NCBI RefSeq assembly: GCF_019636075.1
Contig: NZ_JAHBYG010000035.1
Coordinates: 1-47,053, forward strand
Length of the DNA: 47,053 bases
Direction: 5' to 3'
Origin: Ferrovibrio sp.
Lineage (GTDB): Bacteria; Pseudomonadota; Alphaproteobacteria; Ferrovibrionales; Ferrovibrionaceae
A program made the position numbers and the translations under genes. Shown in pieces: positions 32,375 through 40,262 of this stretch (position 1 is the stretch's first letter; the number at the start of each line of letters is the position of its first letter). The notes under the pieces are model-generated. The model did not search any database. It was not told the origin of the DNA and worked only from the letters and a program-made list of their open reading frames with translations.

Positions 32375-32402
32375 AAAAAACGGCCCGGAAAAACCGGGCC
32401 GT
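32375..32402 (-). terminator. Rho-independent terminator of the EF-hand gene
   Basis: On the minus strand ACGGCCCGG and CCGGGCCGT pair around TTTTT and are followed by six T residues. It lies 40 bp past the EF-hand stop codon. Confidence 0.92.
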
Positions 32403-32441
32403 CGCACTATTTTGGATATATGGCTGCGTGCTTCCGAGGGA

Positions 32442-32900
32442 TCATTCGGGCGGCGGTTTGCGGGGCTGACCATCGCGCTTGCCGTTATGCCGCAGCATAC
32501 CGTCTGCCAGGTGGCGCTGATATTCTTCGGCGCTGATCACACCATCCTTGTTCTCGTCCATCCGAACCAGACGGGCCTGGCGCATCTTCTCGCGCTGGCG
32601 GTCGTGGAAGGCCTGGATTTCCTCGGGCGAGATGATGCCATCCTTGTTGGTGTCGATCTCGGCGGTGCGGGCGGCGGCGAAAGCACGGATTTCCGCCTCG
32701 CTCAGCTTGCCATCGCCATCGGTGTCGATGGCCTTGAATGCCGCCGACTTTTCCCAGCGCGCGCGGTCCCCATGCGGAGGCATCGGCCCGGCATCGCGAG
32801 CTTGGGCGTTGATGGAAAAGGCGAGGCCGCTGACGGCGACAAGACCGGCCAGCAGACCGGTGTGAAGGCGGGTAAACCTGCGGGGGGACGTGATCGACAT
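32442..32900 (-). CDS. Exported EF-hand calcium-binding protein
   Basis: A 152-residue protein with a signal peptide (about residues 1-35; helix LLAGLVAVSGLAFSI, cleavage near NAQARD). Three canonical EF-hand loops follow: DTDGDGKLSEAE (59-70), DTNKDGIISPEE (83-94) and DENKDGVISAEE (115-126), each with the Asp-x-Asp/Asn-x-Asp-Gly ligands and Glu at position 12. Periplasmic calcium binding is the expected property; the process served is unknown. The ATG at 32900 has AGGAG eight bases upstream; a GTG or ATG nine codons earlier is less likely. It is a single-gene unit ending in a strong terminator. Confidence 0.92.
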   Translation of the reverse strand: MSITSPRRFTRLHTGLLAGLVAVSGLAFSINAQARDAGPMPPHGDRARWEKSAAFKAIDTDGDGKLSEAEIRAFAAARTAEIDTNKDGIISPEEIQAFHDRQREKMRQARLVRMDENKDGVISAEEYQRHLADGMLRHNGKRDGQPRKPPPE

Positions 32901-33082
32901 GGCGTTTGCTCCTGCAACGATGGACAAGGATCCGGTCGCTCCGATCCGCTTTAGCTGCGGGCCGTTTGCATCCGGATCATGTCAATCCACGCCATGCGAT
33001 ATGGCTTCCTGCGAAAATCGCTGCGAATAAATCCGCGCAGGATGTGGCCTGTTGCCGCGTGCAAGACCGCCAGTTCGGCTAC

Positions 33083-33565
33083 TTACATGTGTTGGCGGAT
33101 ATGCGCGAGCAGGCCTTCGGTGGCTGCCTCGCAGAGGCGGAAAACCCGCTCGAAGCCATCGTTGCCGCCATAATAGGGATCGGGCAGTTCGCGCAGGCCG
33201 GCCTTGGCTGCGAAATCGAGATAATAGCGGATATTGCCGGTATTTCGTTGGCCGGATGGATTCTGCAACTGCAGTTTCTGCAGCGCGCGGTAATGTCCGT
33301 CATCCATCGCCAGCAGCAGATCGAAGCGCTCGAAATCCGCCGCCTCAACTTGGCGGGCACGCAGAGGGCGCAAATCCACGCCATATTGCAGGGCGGTGCG
33401 GATGGTGCGCGGATCCGGCGGATCGCCGATATGGTAGCCATGGGTGCCGGCGGAATCCACAGCCACACGGTCGGCCAGGCCTTGTGCTTGCAGATGATGG
33501 CGCAGCACCCCTTCGGCGGTGGGCGAGCGACAGATATTGCCGGTGCAGACCATCAGGATATTCAT
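33083..33565 (-). CDS. Low molecular weight protein-tyrosine-phosphatase
   Basis: A 160-residue cytosolic phosphatase. The catalytic P-loop is VCTGNICRS (CX5R; Cys 7, Arg 13) and the general-acid loop is LPDPYYGG near residues 122-129. The helix DSAGTHGYHIGDPPDPRT is typical of the family. In bacteria such enzymes often act on capsule or exopolysaccharide tyrosine kinases, or on arsenate; neither partner is in this window. The start is ATG 33565 with GGAG about ten bases upstream; the frame continues 21 codons upstream without homology. Confidence 0.95.
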   Translation of the reverse strand: MNILMVCTGNICRSPTAEGVLRHHLQAQGLADRVAVDSAGTHGYHIGDPPDPRTIRTALQYGVDLRPLRARQVEAADFERFDLLLAMDDGHYRALQKLQLQNPSGQRNTGNIRYYLDFAAKAGLRELPDPYYGGNDGFERVFRLCEAATEGLLAHIRQHM

Positions 33566-33723
33566 AACCGCTACTCTCCCCCTGCAGCCCATGCCTGTAG
33601 CGCAATACTGGCGGCGCGATACAGGCATGTGCGGGCAGGCTTGTCATGCGCATGCCATCGCACCAGCATTTTACTTCGGCGAAAGCCTACCGCGAAATGC
33701 CCGGTCGGGGTTATGGTGCGGCC

Positions 33724-34245
33724 ATGCGAGCCGACGAAACCGCCCTGCTTTTTGCCAACGAGGCCTTCTACACCGCCTTTGCCGATCGTGACATGGCGGC
33801 GATGGAGGACATCTGGGCCAAGAACAGCCCGGTGGGCTGCATTCATCCCGGCTGGCCGCCGCTTTTCGGCCTGAAAGCCGTGCTGGAAAGCTGGGAGCGC
33901 ATTCTCGCCAATCCCGCTTCGCCTGATGTGGAAACCGCCGGCGCCGAGGCGATGTGCTGGGGCGATACCGGCGTGGTGGTCTGCTATGAAAAGGTGGAAG
34001 ACACCTTCCTGGTTGCCACCAATACCTTCGTGCGCGAGGGCAAGAGCTGGCGGCTGGTCTATCATCAGGCCGGCCCGGTCAGTACGCCGCCCGGTTCGGC
34101 CAGCAATGATGATCAGGATATCGACGACGAGGATGAAGAGGACGAGGACATGGTGCTGGCGCAAGGCCAGGGCGGTGCCGATCTCGATCCCGACGACGAC
34201 GATGAAGACGACGACGACGAACCGCCGCCGCGTTCCATCCACTGA
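33724..34245 (+). CDS. NTF2-like (SnoaL-type) protein with poly-acidic tail
   Basis: A 173-residue protein. Residues 1-115 form an NTF2-like cone fold: ALLFANEAFYTAFADRDMAAM, IWAKNSPVGCIHPGWPPLFG, and the closing strands VEDTFLVATNTFVREGKSWRL. The family of stand-alone NTF2 proteins with the HPGW turn is widespread; function is unassigned. The last 45 residues consist mostly of Asp and Glu (DIDDEDEEDED, DPDDDDEDDDDE), giving a highly negative, disordered tail. The ATG at 33724 matches the family start; an ATG 26 codons upstream is possible. Convergent with rlmJ, only three bases apart. Confidence 0.85.
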   Translation: MRADETALLFANEAFYTAFADRDMAAMEDIWAKNSPVGCIHPGWPPLFGLKAVLESWERILANPASPDVETAGAEAMCWGDTGVVVCYEKVEDTFLVATNTFVREGKSWRLVYHQAGPVSTPPGSASNDDQDIDDEDEEDEDMVLAQGQGGADLDPDDDDEDDDDEPPPRSIH

Positions 34246-34248
34246 TAG

Positions 34249-35109
34249 CTAATCTTTTTCCGGATTGGGCCAATCGAGCCGCAGGCCGCCGCCGGCTTCG
34301 CGCGCCAGTTTGGCGGCGATGAAATCCAGCGGTCCGGCCAGGCGTTCCGCCAGTTTCCATGGCGGATTGACGATCAGCAGACCCGAACCGTTCAACCGCG
34401 TGTCGCTATCGGCTTTGCGCAGCAGCAATTCCGCCCGCAGCATCGGGGCGTTATTGCGCTTGGCAATATCGCGGATGAAGGCATCTGTGCTGGCGCGCTG
34501 TTTGATTGGATACCACAGCACATACTGCCCGGTGGACCAACGCTGCAGGCCATGCAGCAAAGCATCGCCCGCGCGGTTGAATTCGTCGCGCTGTTCGAAG
34601 GCCGGATCTATCAGCACCAGTCCACGGCGCGGGTTGGGCGGCAGCAGGGCGCCTAACGCCTCCCAGGCATCGCGGCGATGGATGCTGATGCGTGTGTCGC
34701 GCCCCAGATTGCGTTTCAGCGCCGCATATTCCTCGGGATGCAGTTCAACCAGGCTGAGCCGGTCGGCTTCGCGCAGGGCGCGGCGCAGCAGCCAGGGCGA
34801 GCCGGGATAATGCCGTAGCCCGCCGCCGCCGGTGCTCAGGTCTGGATTGAGATCGCGCAGCGCAGCCCAATAGAGCGGCAGCGCGGTTGCCGCCGCCGGA
34901 TCGGCCAGCAATGCGCCCACACCCAGCCGGTATTCGCCGCCGCGCTGTGCTTCATCGCCGGCCAGGTCATAAAGCCCGCGGCCGGCATGGCTGTCCAGCA
35001 GATGGAACGGCGATGGCTTGGCGCGCAGGGCATCGAGCATTTCCAGCAAAACGACATGCTTCAGCACATCGCCATGATTGCCGGCGTGGAAACTGTGACG
35101 GTAATTCAT
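34249..35109 (-). CDS. rlmJ: 23S rRNA (adenine(2030)-N6)-methyltransferase
   Basis: A 286-residue methyltransferase acting on A2030 of 23S rRNA (E. coli numbering). The N-terminus MNYRHSFHAGNHGDVLKHVVL is diagnostic of RlmJ. The SAM-binding and catalytic regions include LLDSHAGRGLYDL, YPGSPWLLRRAL, and the motif IV segment VLIDPAFEQRDEF (the family has DP-[P/A]-[Y/F]-E). The start is ATG 35109. It follows the glutathione peroxidase gene by 16 bases on the same strand and may be co-transcribed. Confidence 0.96.
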   Translation of the reverse strand: MNYRHSFHAGNHGDVLKHVVLLEMLDALRAKPSPFHLLDSHAGRGLYDLAGDEAQRGGEYRLGVGALLADPAAATALPLYWAALRDLNPDLSTGGGGLRHYPGSPWLLRRALREADRLSLVELHPEEYAALKRNLGRDTRISIHRRDAWEALGALLPPNPRRGLVLIDPAFEQRDEFNRAGDALLHGLQRWSTGQYVLWYPIKQRASTDAFIRDIAKRNNAPMLRAELLLRKADSDTRLNGSGLLIVNPPWKLAERLAGPLDFIAAKLAREAGGGLRLDWPNPEKD

Positions 35110-35125
35110 CGCATGCGGGGCGGCG

Positions 35126-35698
35126 TTACGCCTTGGCCAGCGTGGTTTCGACGGCGGCAATCACCTTGTCGGCCATCGGATTGGTGGTGGTGGCATACCA
35201 ATCCACCGGCTTGCCGTTGCCGTCGATCAGGTATTTGTGGAAATTCCAGCGCGGTTTCGCCAACTCGCCGAATTCGGCCGCCGCCCATTTGTAGAAGGGA
35301 TGCGCCTTGTCGCCCACCACCACTTCCTTTTCGGTGAGTGGAAAATCCACGTCGAAATTCACTTCGCAGAAGTTTTTGATCTCCGCCGATGAGCCGGGCT
35401 CCTGGCCGCCGAAATCATTGCTCGGCACGCCCAGAACCACCAGGCCCTTGTCGCGGTAGCGCGACCACAGGCTTTGCAGATCGGTATATTGCTTGGTGAA
35501 GCCGCATTGCGATGCGGTGTTCACCACCAGCAGCGTTTTGCCCTTGAATTGCTTCAGCGGCAAAGCCGCGCCATCGATGGAGGTGAAACTGAAATCATGG
35601 GCGGTCATGCCGGTACTCGCTTTGGCAAAGACGGAAAAGCCGGGCAGCGCGGCGAGGCCAAGGGTGAGGCCGAACAGGTGGCGGCGCGAGGGCGACAT
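35126..35698 (-). CDS. Glutathione peroxidase family protein with export signal
   Basis: A 190-residue peroxidase. The catalytic segment VVNTASQCGFTKQY places the peroxidatic Cys at residue 65 (Cys form, not selenocysteine), and GVPSNDFGGQEPGS and KPRWNFHKYLID carry the Gln and Trp/Asn of the tetrad. Residues 1-28 contain SRRHLFGLTLGLAALPGF, a twin-arginine-type signal, so the enzyme is probably exported; many homologues lack it. Such Cys enzymes usually use thioredoxin to reduce peroxides. Divergent from the EAL protein gene, with a CtrA-type site in the 120-bp gap. Confidence 0.92.
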   Translation of the reverse strand: MSPSRRHLFGLTLGLAALPGFSVFAKASTGMTAHDFSFTSIDGAALPLKQFKGKTLLVVNTASQCGFTKQYTDLQSLWSRYRDKGLVVLGVPSNDFGGQEPGSSAEIKNFCEVNFDVDFPLTEKEVVVGDKAHPFYKWAAAEFGELAKPRWNFHKYLIDGNGKPVDWYATTTNPMADKVIAAVETTLAKA

Positions 35699-35723
35699 CG
35701 GCGGGCTCCGATCAGTCTTGCGG

Positions 35724-35738
35724 TTAAGACGGCGTTAA
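35724..35738. promoter_or_regulatory. CtrA-type binding site (TTAA-N7-TTAA)
   Basis: TTAA-GACGGCG-TTAAC is an exact match to the consensus bound by the alphaproteobacterial cell cycle regulator CtrA. It lies 26 bp upstream of the peroxidase start and 58-82 bp upstream of the EAL gene start, where it could activate the latter. Binding is inferred from sequence only. Confidence 0.6.
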
Positions 35739-35819
35739 CGCCATCCAGGTTAGACTCCTGATATCCATTATAGGGCCGAATTGCGGTTCGGCCATATGGT
35801 CTGGAGCTTTACTCTAACC

Positions 35820-37028
35820 ATGCCCAGTATCCCCGGTCTCATCTCTTTGGTTGCCTGCGGCCTGCTCGGGCTGCTGCTGGCGCTCGGCCTGATCCGTCTG
35901 GCGCCCGGCTGGGTGCCGGGTTCGCTGACCTTGCTGACGGTGGCTATCTGGGCGGTTTTCTGGGCTTTACGCGAACGTTATGTTCGGTTCCGCAACCAGG
36001 CGCGGCTGCTCGACGAGATCGACGCCCTGAGTGCCAACTTGATGCGCCAGCCCCCCAATGCGGTGGCTATCCCCACGCCCGCACCAACCGAGGCCGACAT
36101 CATTCCCAAGGCGTCGGCACCCACCAAGCCTGCGGCTGCCAAGGCGCGTAACCCCATCGCGGCCCGTCCGGAGCCGCGCCTGATCATGCCGGAGCCGCCA
36201 ATCGCAGAGGTGGCTGCCGAACAGGATGCCGCCTGGCAGGAAATGGCCGAGACGGATGAGGAACCAATCGACGATAGCGCGCTGTTCGAAGCGGTGCGCG
36301 ATGCACTGAATCACAACCGTGTGGAACTGCACGCCCAGCCCATCGTGCAACTGCCCACGCGGCGGTTGCGCTATGTGGAATTGTTTGCCCGCACCCGCGA
36401 CCAGGCCGGCCGTGAGATGGCGCCGGGCAATTATCTGCCGGCTTTGCGGGCCGGCGGCCTGATGGCGGAATTCGATGCGCTGATGCTGCTGCGCGGCGTG
36501 CAACTGGTGCGCAAGCTGGAAAGCCGCACGCGCAATATCGGGTTTTTCTGCAATATCGCGGCGGAGGCCCTGGCCACGCCCAAGGCCTTCGAGGCGATGC
36601 ATGGTTTCTTGGCCCGCGAGCAGGCGGGAGAACAGCCCCGGGCCGGCAGCCTGATCCTGGAATTCAATGCCGCTGCCTTGAAACGGCTTGATCGCACCGC
36701 CATGGACCGGCTGAACGAATTGTCGGGCCTGGGCTATGTGCTGTCGGTGGATGGCTTCGAAACGCTGGATATCGACCTGGCTGGGTTGGCCCGGCGCGGG
36801 GTGCGTTTCATCAAGCTGGATGCCGGGCTGCTGCTGGATCCGGGCAGTGTGCGCAAAGCCCCGGTGGCCCTGGCCGATTTCGCCCGGCTTTGTGCGCGTA
36901 ACGAGATCGAGCCGATCCTGGCCAAGGTGGAAAACGAGCATGATCTGACCAGCTTGGCCGAATTGGGCTTCAAGCTGGGCCAGGGCCATTTGTTCGGCCT
37001 GCCTACCCTGGCCGAGGCGGCGGAATAA
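35820..37028 (+). CDS. Membrane-anchored degenerate EAL domain protein (TipF-like)
   Basis: A 402-residue protein. Two N-terminal helices (about 5-25 and 31-48) anchor it, followed by a basic/coiled segment and a Pro/Ala-rich linker (to about 145). The EAL domain (about 155-400) is recognisable (LHAQPIVQLPTRRLRYVEL, CNIAAEAL, IKLDAGLLL, GFKLGQGHLFGLP), but catalytic motifs are altered: EAL is ELF, the DDFG motif is VDGF, and EGVE is AKVE. It is therefore probably not an active cyclic di-GMP phosphodiesterase but may bind the molecule. The layout matches TipF, the flagellar positioning factor of Caulobacter. Start uncertain (ATG 35796 or 35820). A CtrA-type site lies upstream. Confidence 0.8.
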   Translation: MPSIPGLISLVACGLLGLLLALGLIRLAPGWVPGSLTLLTVAIWAVFWALRERYVRFRNQARLLDEIDALSANLMRQPPNAVAIPTPAPTEADIIPKASAPTKPAAAKARNPIAARPEPRLIMPEPPIAEVAAEQDAAWQEMAETDEEPIDDSALFEAVRDALNHNRVELHAQPIVQLPTRRLRYVELFARTRDQAGREMAPGNYLPALRAGGLMAEFDALMLLRGVQLVRKLESRTRNIGFFCNIAAEALATPKAFEAMHGFLAREQAGEQPRAGSLILEFNAAALKRLDRTAMDRLNELSGLGYVLSVDGFETLDIDLAGLARRGVRFIKLDAGLLLDPGSVRKAPVALADFARLCARNEIEPILAKVENEHDLTSLAELGFKLGQGHLFGLPTLAEAAE

Positions 37029-37157
37029 AAGCCCCCCCTTGAATTCGCCGCGGAATTTCATACATTAGTCGCCACGTCCGGGCCCCTCTGGTCATCGCGC
37101 GGGAGCGATGACGATGTCGGATGGTCAGGGCAATCGCCTCCCGCCGGTATCCAAACA

Positions 37158-37949
37158 ATGGACCTCTCTATCTTTTTGCAGCCTGCCGCGCTGATCAGCC
37201 TGGCAGGCCTTATCGCGCTCGAACTCGTTCTGGCGGTCGATAATCTCATCTTCATCACCATCGTTACCAACCGGCTGCCTGAGGCGCAGCAGCCATCGGC
37301 CCGCCGCTGGGGCCTTACTCTGGCGGTTGTCACCCGCCTGATGCTGCTGTTTTCGGCCGCCTGGATGATCCAGCTCACCGCGCCATGGTTCACCATTTTC
37401 GGCGAGGAGATTTCCGGCCGCGACCTGATCCTGATCGTGGGCGGCTTGTTCCTGATCTGGAAGGCGACGATGGAAATCCACGAGCGTGTGACGCCGGCTG
37501 CGGCCGACGAACTCGAGGAGCCCGAGAAAAAGTCGGCGCAGAAGCCGAAACGGGCGCCGCGCTATTGGCCGACCATTGGCCAGATCATGATCCTGGATAT
37601 CGTGTTCTCGCTGGATAGCGTGATCACCGCCATCGGCCTTACCCGCCATTTGGAGATCATGGTGGTGGCGGTGTTGGTTTCGGTGATCATCATGATCATC
37701 GCCGCCGAGCCGCTGGCGCGCTTCGTCAACCGCAATCCCAATGTGGTGATGCTTGCGTTGGCCTTCCTGGTGATGATCGGCATGACGCTGGTGGGCGAGG
37801 GCTTCGATTTCGACATCCCGAAGGTGATCATCTACTCCGCCATGGCCTTCTCGGTCACCGTGGAGGCGCTGAACATGCTGTCGCGTCGCGCCAAGCTGAG
37901 CAGCACCTTCCGCGATATCCGCAAGCCCGACGAGGCCGGCGGCAATTGA
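37158..37949 (+). CDS. TerC family integral membrane protein
   Basis: A 263-residue inner membrane protein with seven or more helices. The family marks are LELVLAVDNLIFITIVTNRLP (Glu, Asp and Asn in the membrane, likely metal ligands), the repeated IMILDIVFSLDSVITAIGLT and IAAEPLARFVNRNPNVVMLALAFL. TerC proteins are linked to manganese export during exoenzyme metallation and to tellurite resistance; manganese is the best-supported role. A cytosolic loop (EEPEKKSAQKPKRAPR) separates the halves. It starts 129 bp after the EAL gene; I found no convincing yybP-ykoY manganese riboswitch in that gap. Confidence 0.93.
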   Translation: MDLSIFLQPAALISLAGLIALELVLAVDNLIFITIVTNRLPEAQQPSARRWGLTLAVVTRLMLLFSAAWMIQLTAPWFTIFGEEISGRDLILIVGGLFLIWKATMEIHERVTPAAADELEEPEKKSAQKPKRAPRYWPTIGQIMILDIVFSLDSVITAIGLTRHLEIMVVAVLVSVIIMIIAAEPLARFVNRNPNVVMLALAFLVMIGMTLVGEGFDFDIPKVIIYSAMAFSVTVEALNMLSRRAKLSSTFRDIRKPDEAGGN

Positions 37950-37966
37950 TGCCGTAACGTTAAGCA

Positions 37967-38000
37967 GAGCCGCCCGGATGATTATCCATCCGGGCGGCTC
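37967..38000. terminator. Strong 14-bp hairpin after the TerC gene
   Basis: GAGCCGCCCGGATG pairs perfectly with CATCCGGGCGGCTC around ATTATC. No T run follows, so it would act as a weak or factor-assisted terminator or as an mRNA-stabilising stem. Confidence 0.6.
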
Positions 38001-38083
38001 GTGCATGGCCGGCATGCAATGCGCGCATGGCCGACAATCGGTTCAACCCTGGCTTTGGGGCGATCCGGTTGCTAGTGTCCGGC

Positions 38084-39025
38084 ATGCGTTTGCAGCATAT
38101 CGCTTTGCTGATCCTGATCTGTGCGATCTGGGGCTTCAACTTCGTTGTGGCCAAGGTTGCCGTTGGGCATTTTCCCCCCGTATTTGTAACCGGCCTGCGT
38201 TTCCTCGGGCTGGGCCTGTTGCTGTTGCCTTGGCTGAAATGGCAGCGCGGCCAGATGACGCTGGTTTTCCAGATCGCGCTGTTGATGGGGGCGCTGCATT
38301 TCGCGCTGATGTTCACCGGCATCAAGCTGGCCGACGATGTCTCGGTGGTGGCGGTTATTACCCAGCTTGGCGTACCTATGGCCACATTGATGGCCTGGGG
38401 CCTGCTGGGAGAAACCGTGCGTTGGCGCCGTGGCGTTGGCATCGCGCTGGCTTTTGCCGGTTCGCTGGTGATGGGCTTCGATCCCAAGGTGTTTGGTTAT
38501 ATCGGGGCTCTGGTGATCCTGATCATCAGCGTGGCGTCAATGTCTTTGGGGCAGGTGCTGGTGCGCCGTATCCGCAGTGTGGATGCGTTCACCATGCAGG
38601 CCTGGATAGGCGCTGTGAGCGCGCCCAGCCTGTTGCTGATTTCATTCATATTTGAAAGCGGGCAATGGGAATCGGTGCGCACTGCCGGTTGGCTGGAATG
38701 GGGCGGTGTGGCTTATATGAGCATTGCCGTGTCGTTGATCGGCCATGGCAGTTTCTATTATCTGCTGCGGATTTATCCGGTGGCCGTGGTGAATCCCGGT
38801 TTCACGTTGGCCCCTGTTCTGGGTGTGGCCTTTGGCGTGATGTTTCTGGATGAACGGTTGGGCATGGGCGCAATCGTTGGCGCGGTCATGACCATTGTCG
38901 GCGTATTCATCGTCACCCTGCGCGAAAGCCAGCTCGCTTCCGTTCGCGCGGGCGAGGTGCCCATTGCTGTTCAACCCGGTCCTGTCGTTAAACCCAGTCC
39001 TGTCATTAAACCCAGTGCAGATTGA
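38084..39025 (+). CDS. EamA/DMT superfamily transporter
   Basis: A 313-residue inner membrane protein with ten predicted helices in two EamA repeats, the first with LILICAIWGFNFVVAKVAVG and the second with VAYMSIAVSLIGHGSFYYLL and VMFLDERLGMGAIVGAVMTIVGVF. Metabolite efflux is typical of the family; the substrate cannot be told. The C-terminal tail repeats VKPSP-type units (18-bp direct repeat in the DNA). The ATG at 38084 fits the family's short N-terminus; the ATG at 38027 would add 19 residues. Its stop is followed after eight bases by the amidase start. Confidence 0.88.
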   Translation: MRLQHIALLILICAIWGFNFVVAKVAVGHFPPVFVTGLRFLGLGLLLLPWLKWQRGQMTLVFQIALLMGALHFALMFTGIKLADDVSVVAVITQLGVPMATLMAWGLLGETVRWRRGVGIALAFAGSLVMGFDPKVFGYIGALVILIISVASMSLGQVLVRRIRSVDAFTMQAWIGAVSAPSLLLISFIFESGQWESVRTAGWLEWGGVAYMSIAVSLIGHGSFYYLLRIYPVAVVNPGFTLAPVLGVAFGVMFLDERLGMGAIVGAVMTIVGVFIVTLRESQLASVRAGEVPIAVQPGPVVKPSPVIKPSAD

Positions 39026-39033
39026 GTCGAGCC

Positions 39034-39774
39034 ATGTCACAGTTCGCCCCTTTGCAATCACCGTCTCCTAATTTCGATGAGCGTCGCTGTCGCAAGCCGG
39101 TGGATATGGTGGTGTTGCATTACACCGGTATGCAGAGCGCCGAGGCGGCTCTGGCGCGATTGCGCGATCCGGATGCCAAGGTGTCTGCCCATTACGTGAT
39201 TGATGAAAATGGCAGCATCCACAATCTGGTGCCGGAAGATATGCGGGCCTGGCATGCCGGCATCTCGTTCTGGCGCGGCGTGCGCGATGTGAATGCGCGT
39301 TCGATCGGTATCGAGTTGGTGAATCCCGGCCATGAATTCGGCTATCGGCCCTTTCCGGATGCCCAGATCGCGGCCTTGATCGGCCTGCTGAGCGGCATAG
39401 CAGAACGCCATCGCATTGCGCCTGCAGGCTATGTCGGCCATTCCGATGTGGCGCCCCAGCGTAAGGAAGATCCGGGCGAGTATTTCCCCTGGGCGCGGTT
39501 GGCCTCGGCAGGTTTCGGCCTGTGGCCCGGTGCCGATTTCCAGGTTTCGCCCAATGCGCCGGAATTGCGCCCGGGCATGAGCGGCGGTGCGGTGCTGGAC
39601 TTGCAGGTGGCGCTTGATCGCATCGGTTATGGCGTGGAGGGCAGCGGCAATTTCGATCCGCTGACGGAATCCGTGGTGCGGGCTTTCCAGCGTCATTGGC
39701 GTGCCAATCGCATCACTGGCAGTGCCGATGCCGAAACCACCAGCCTGATCCATTACATTGCCCAGCGTGCCTGA
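39034..39774 (+). CDS. N-acetylmuramoyl-L-alanine amidase (AmiD-like) with peptidoglycan-binding domain
   Basis: A 246-residue peptidoglycan hydrolase. The Amidase_2 domain shows VDMVVLHYTGMQSAEAAL (zinc His 29), SAHYVIDENGSIHNLVPEDMRAWHAG, RSIGIELVNPGHEFGY and the second ligand region GHSDVAPQRKEDPGEYFPW. Residues 180-245 are a PG_binding_1 module (DLQVALDRIGYGV, FDPLTESVVRAFQRHWRA). No signal peptide is visible, as in the alphaproteobacterial members that act in cell-wall recycling, so the protein may be cytosolic. A TTG start four codons upstream overlapping the DMT stop is unlikely. It lies 88 bp before rnpB. Confidence 0.93.
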   Translation: MSQFAPLQSPSPNFDERRCRKPVDMVVLHYTGMQSAEAALARLRDPDAKVSAHYVIDENGSIHNLVPEDMRAWHAGISFWRGVRDVNARSIGIELVNPGHEFGYRPFPDAQIAALIGLLSGIAERHRIAPAGYVGHSDVAPQRKEDPGEYFPWARLASAGFGLWPGADFQVSPNAPELRPGMSGGAVLDLQVALDRIGYGVEGSGNFDPLTESVVRAFQRHWRANRITGSADAETTSLIHYIAQRA

Positions 39775-39825
39775 AGCCTGTGCGCCTGAAGCTTGCGGGC
39801 CAGAACGTCCATTTTCCACCCAGGC

Positions 39826-39854
39826 TTGACCCCCGGCGCTTGCCGGCTTAACTC
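39826..39854 (+). promoter_or_regulatory. Sigma-70 type promoter of rnpB
   Basis: TTGACC (39826-39831) and TAACTC (39849-39854) are separated by 17 bp. Transcription would start seven to eight bases later, at the 5' end of the RNA. Confidence 0.7.
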
Positions 39855-39861
39855 TTTGCCC

Positions 39862-40245
39862 GGTGCCAGATGGCTGGACGGTCGCGGCCCCGCGAGGGGT
39901 CGAGGAAAGTCCGGGCTCCACGGAAACACGGTGCCGGGTAACGCCCGGCGGGGGCGACCCCAGGGACAGTGCCACAGAAAACAGACCGCCGGCATGCTTC
40001 ATGCCTGCCGGCAAGGGTGAAAAGGTGCGGTAAGAGCGCACCGCGTTGGCGGTAACGTCGATGGCAGGGCAAACCCCACCGGGAGCAAGACCAAATAGGG
40101 ATGACGGCTCGCTTGCGGGCGGAAGTGTTTTCGCTTCGTCATCCGGGTCGGTCGCGCGAGGCGTTCGGTAACGAGCGTCCCAGAGGAATGGCCGTCCAGC
40201 CCAGCAATGGGGGGACAGAACCCGGCTTACAGGCCGTCTGGCACC
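39862..40245 (+). ncRNA. rnpB: RNase P RNA, bacterial class A
   Basis: The catalytic RNA of tRNA 5' processing. P1 closes the molecule: GGTGCCAGA at 39862 pairs with TCTGGCACC at 40237-40245. Conserved blocks occur in order: GAGGAAAGTCCGGGCTCC (39900 on, CR-I), ACAGAAAACAGACCGCC, AAGGGTGAAAAGGTGCGGTAAGAG, AACCCCACCGGGAGCAAGACC (CR-IV/V) and GAACCCGGCTTACAG near the 3' end. Length of about 384 nt fits the alphaproteobacterial A type. The extremities are set from P1 and may be off by a few bases. Confidence 0.96.
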
Positions 40246-40262
40246 GCTTTCCCTCAGATGAC

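Noticed and set aside
37029..37157. Possible yybP-ykoY manganese riboswitch before the TerC family gene
   Set aside because: The conserved core sequences and paired arms of that riboswitch could not be matched; only short GC-rich fragments resemble it.
40101..40260. Short frames over the end of the rnpB region
   Set aside because: They lie inside the RNase P RNA, whose conserved blocks and P1 pairing are clear.
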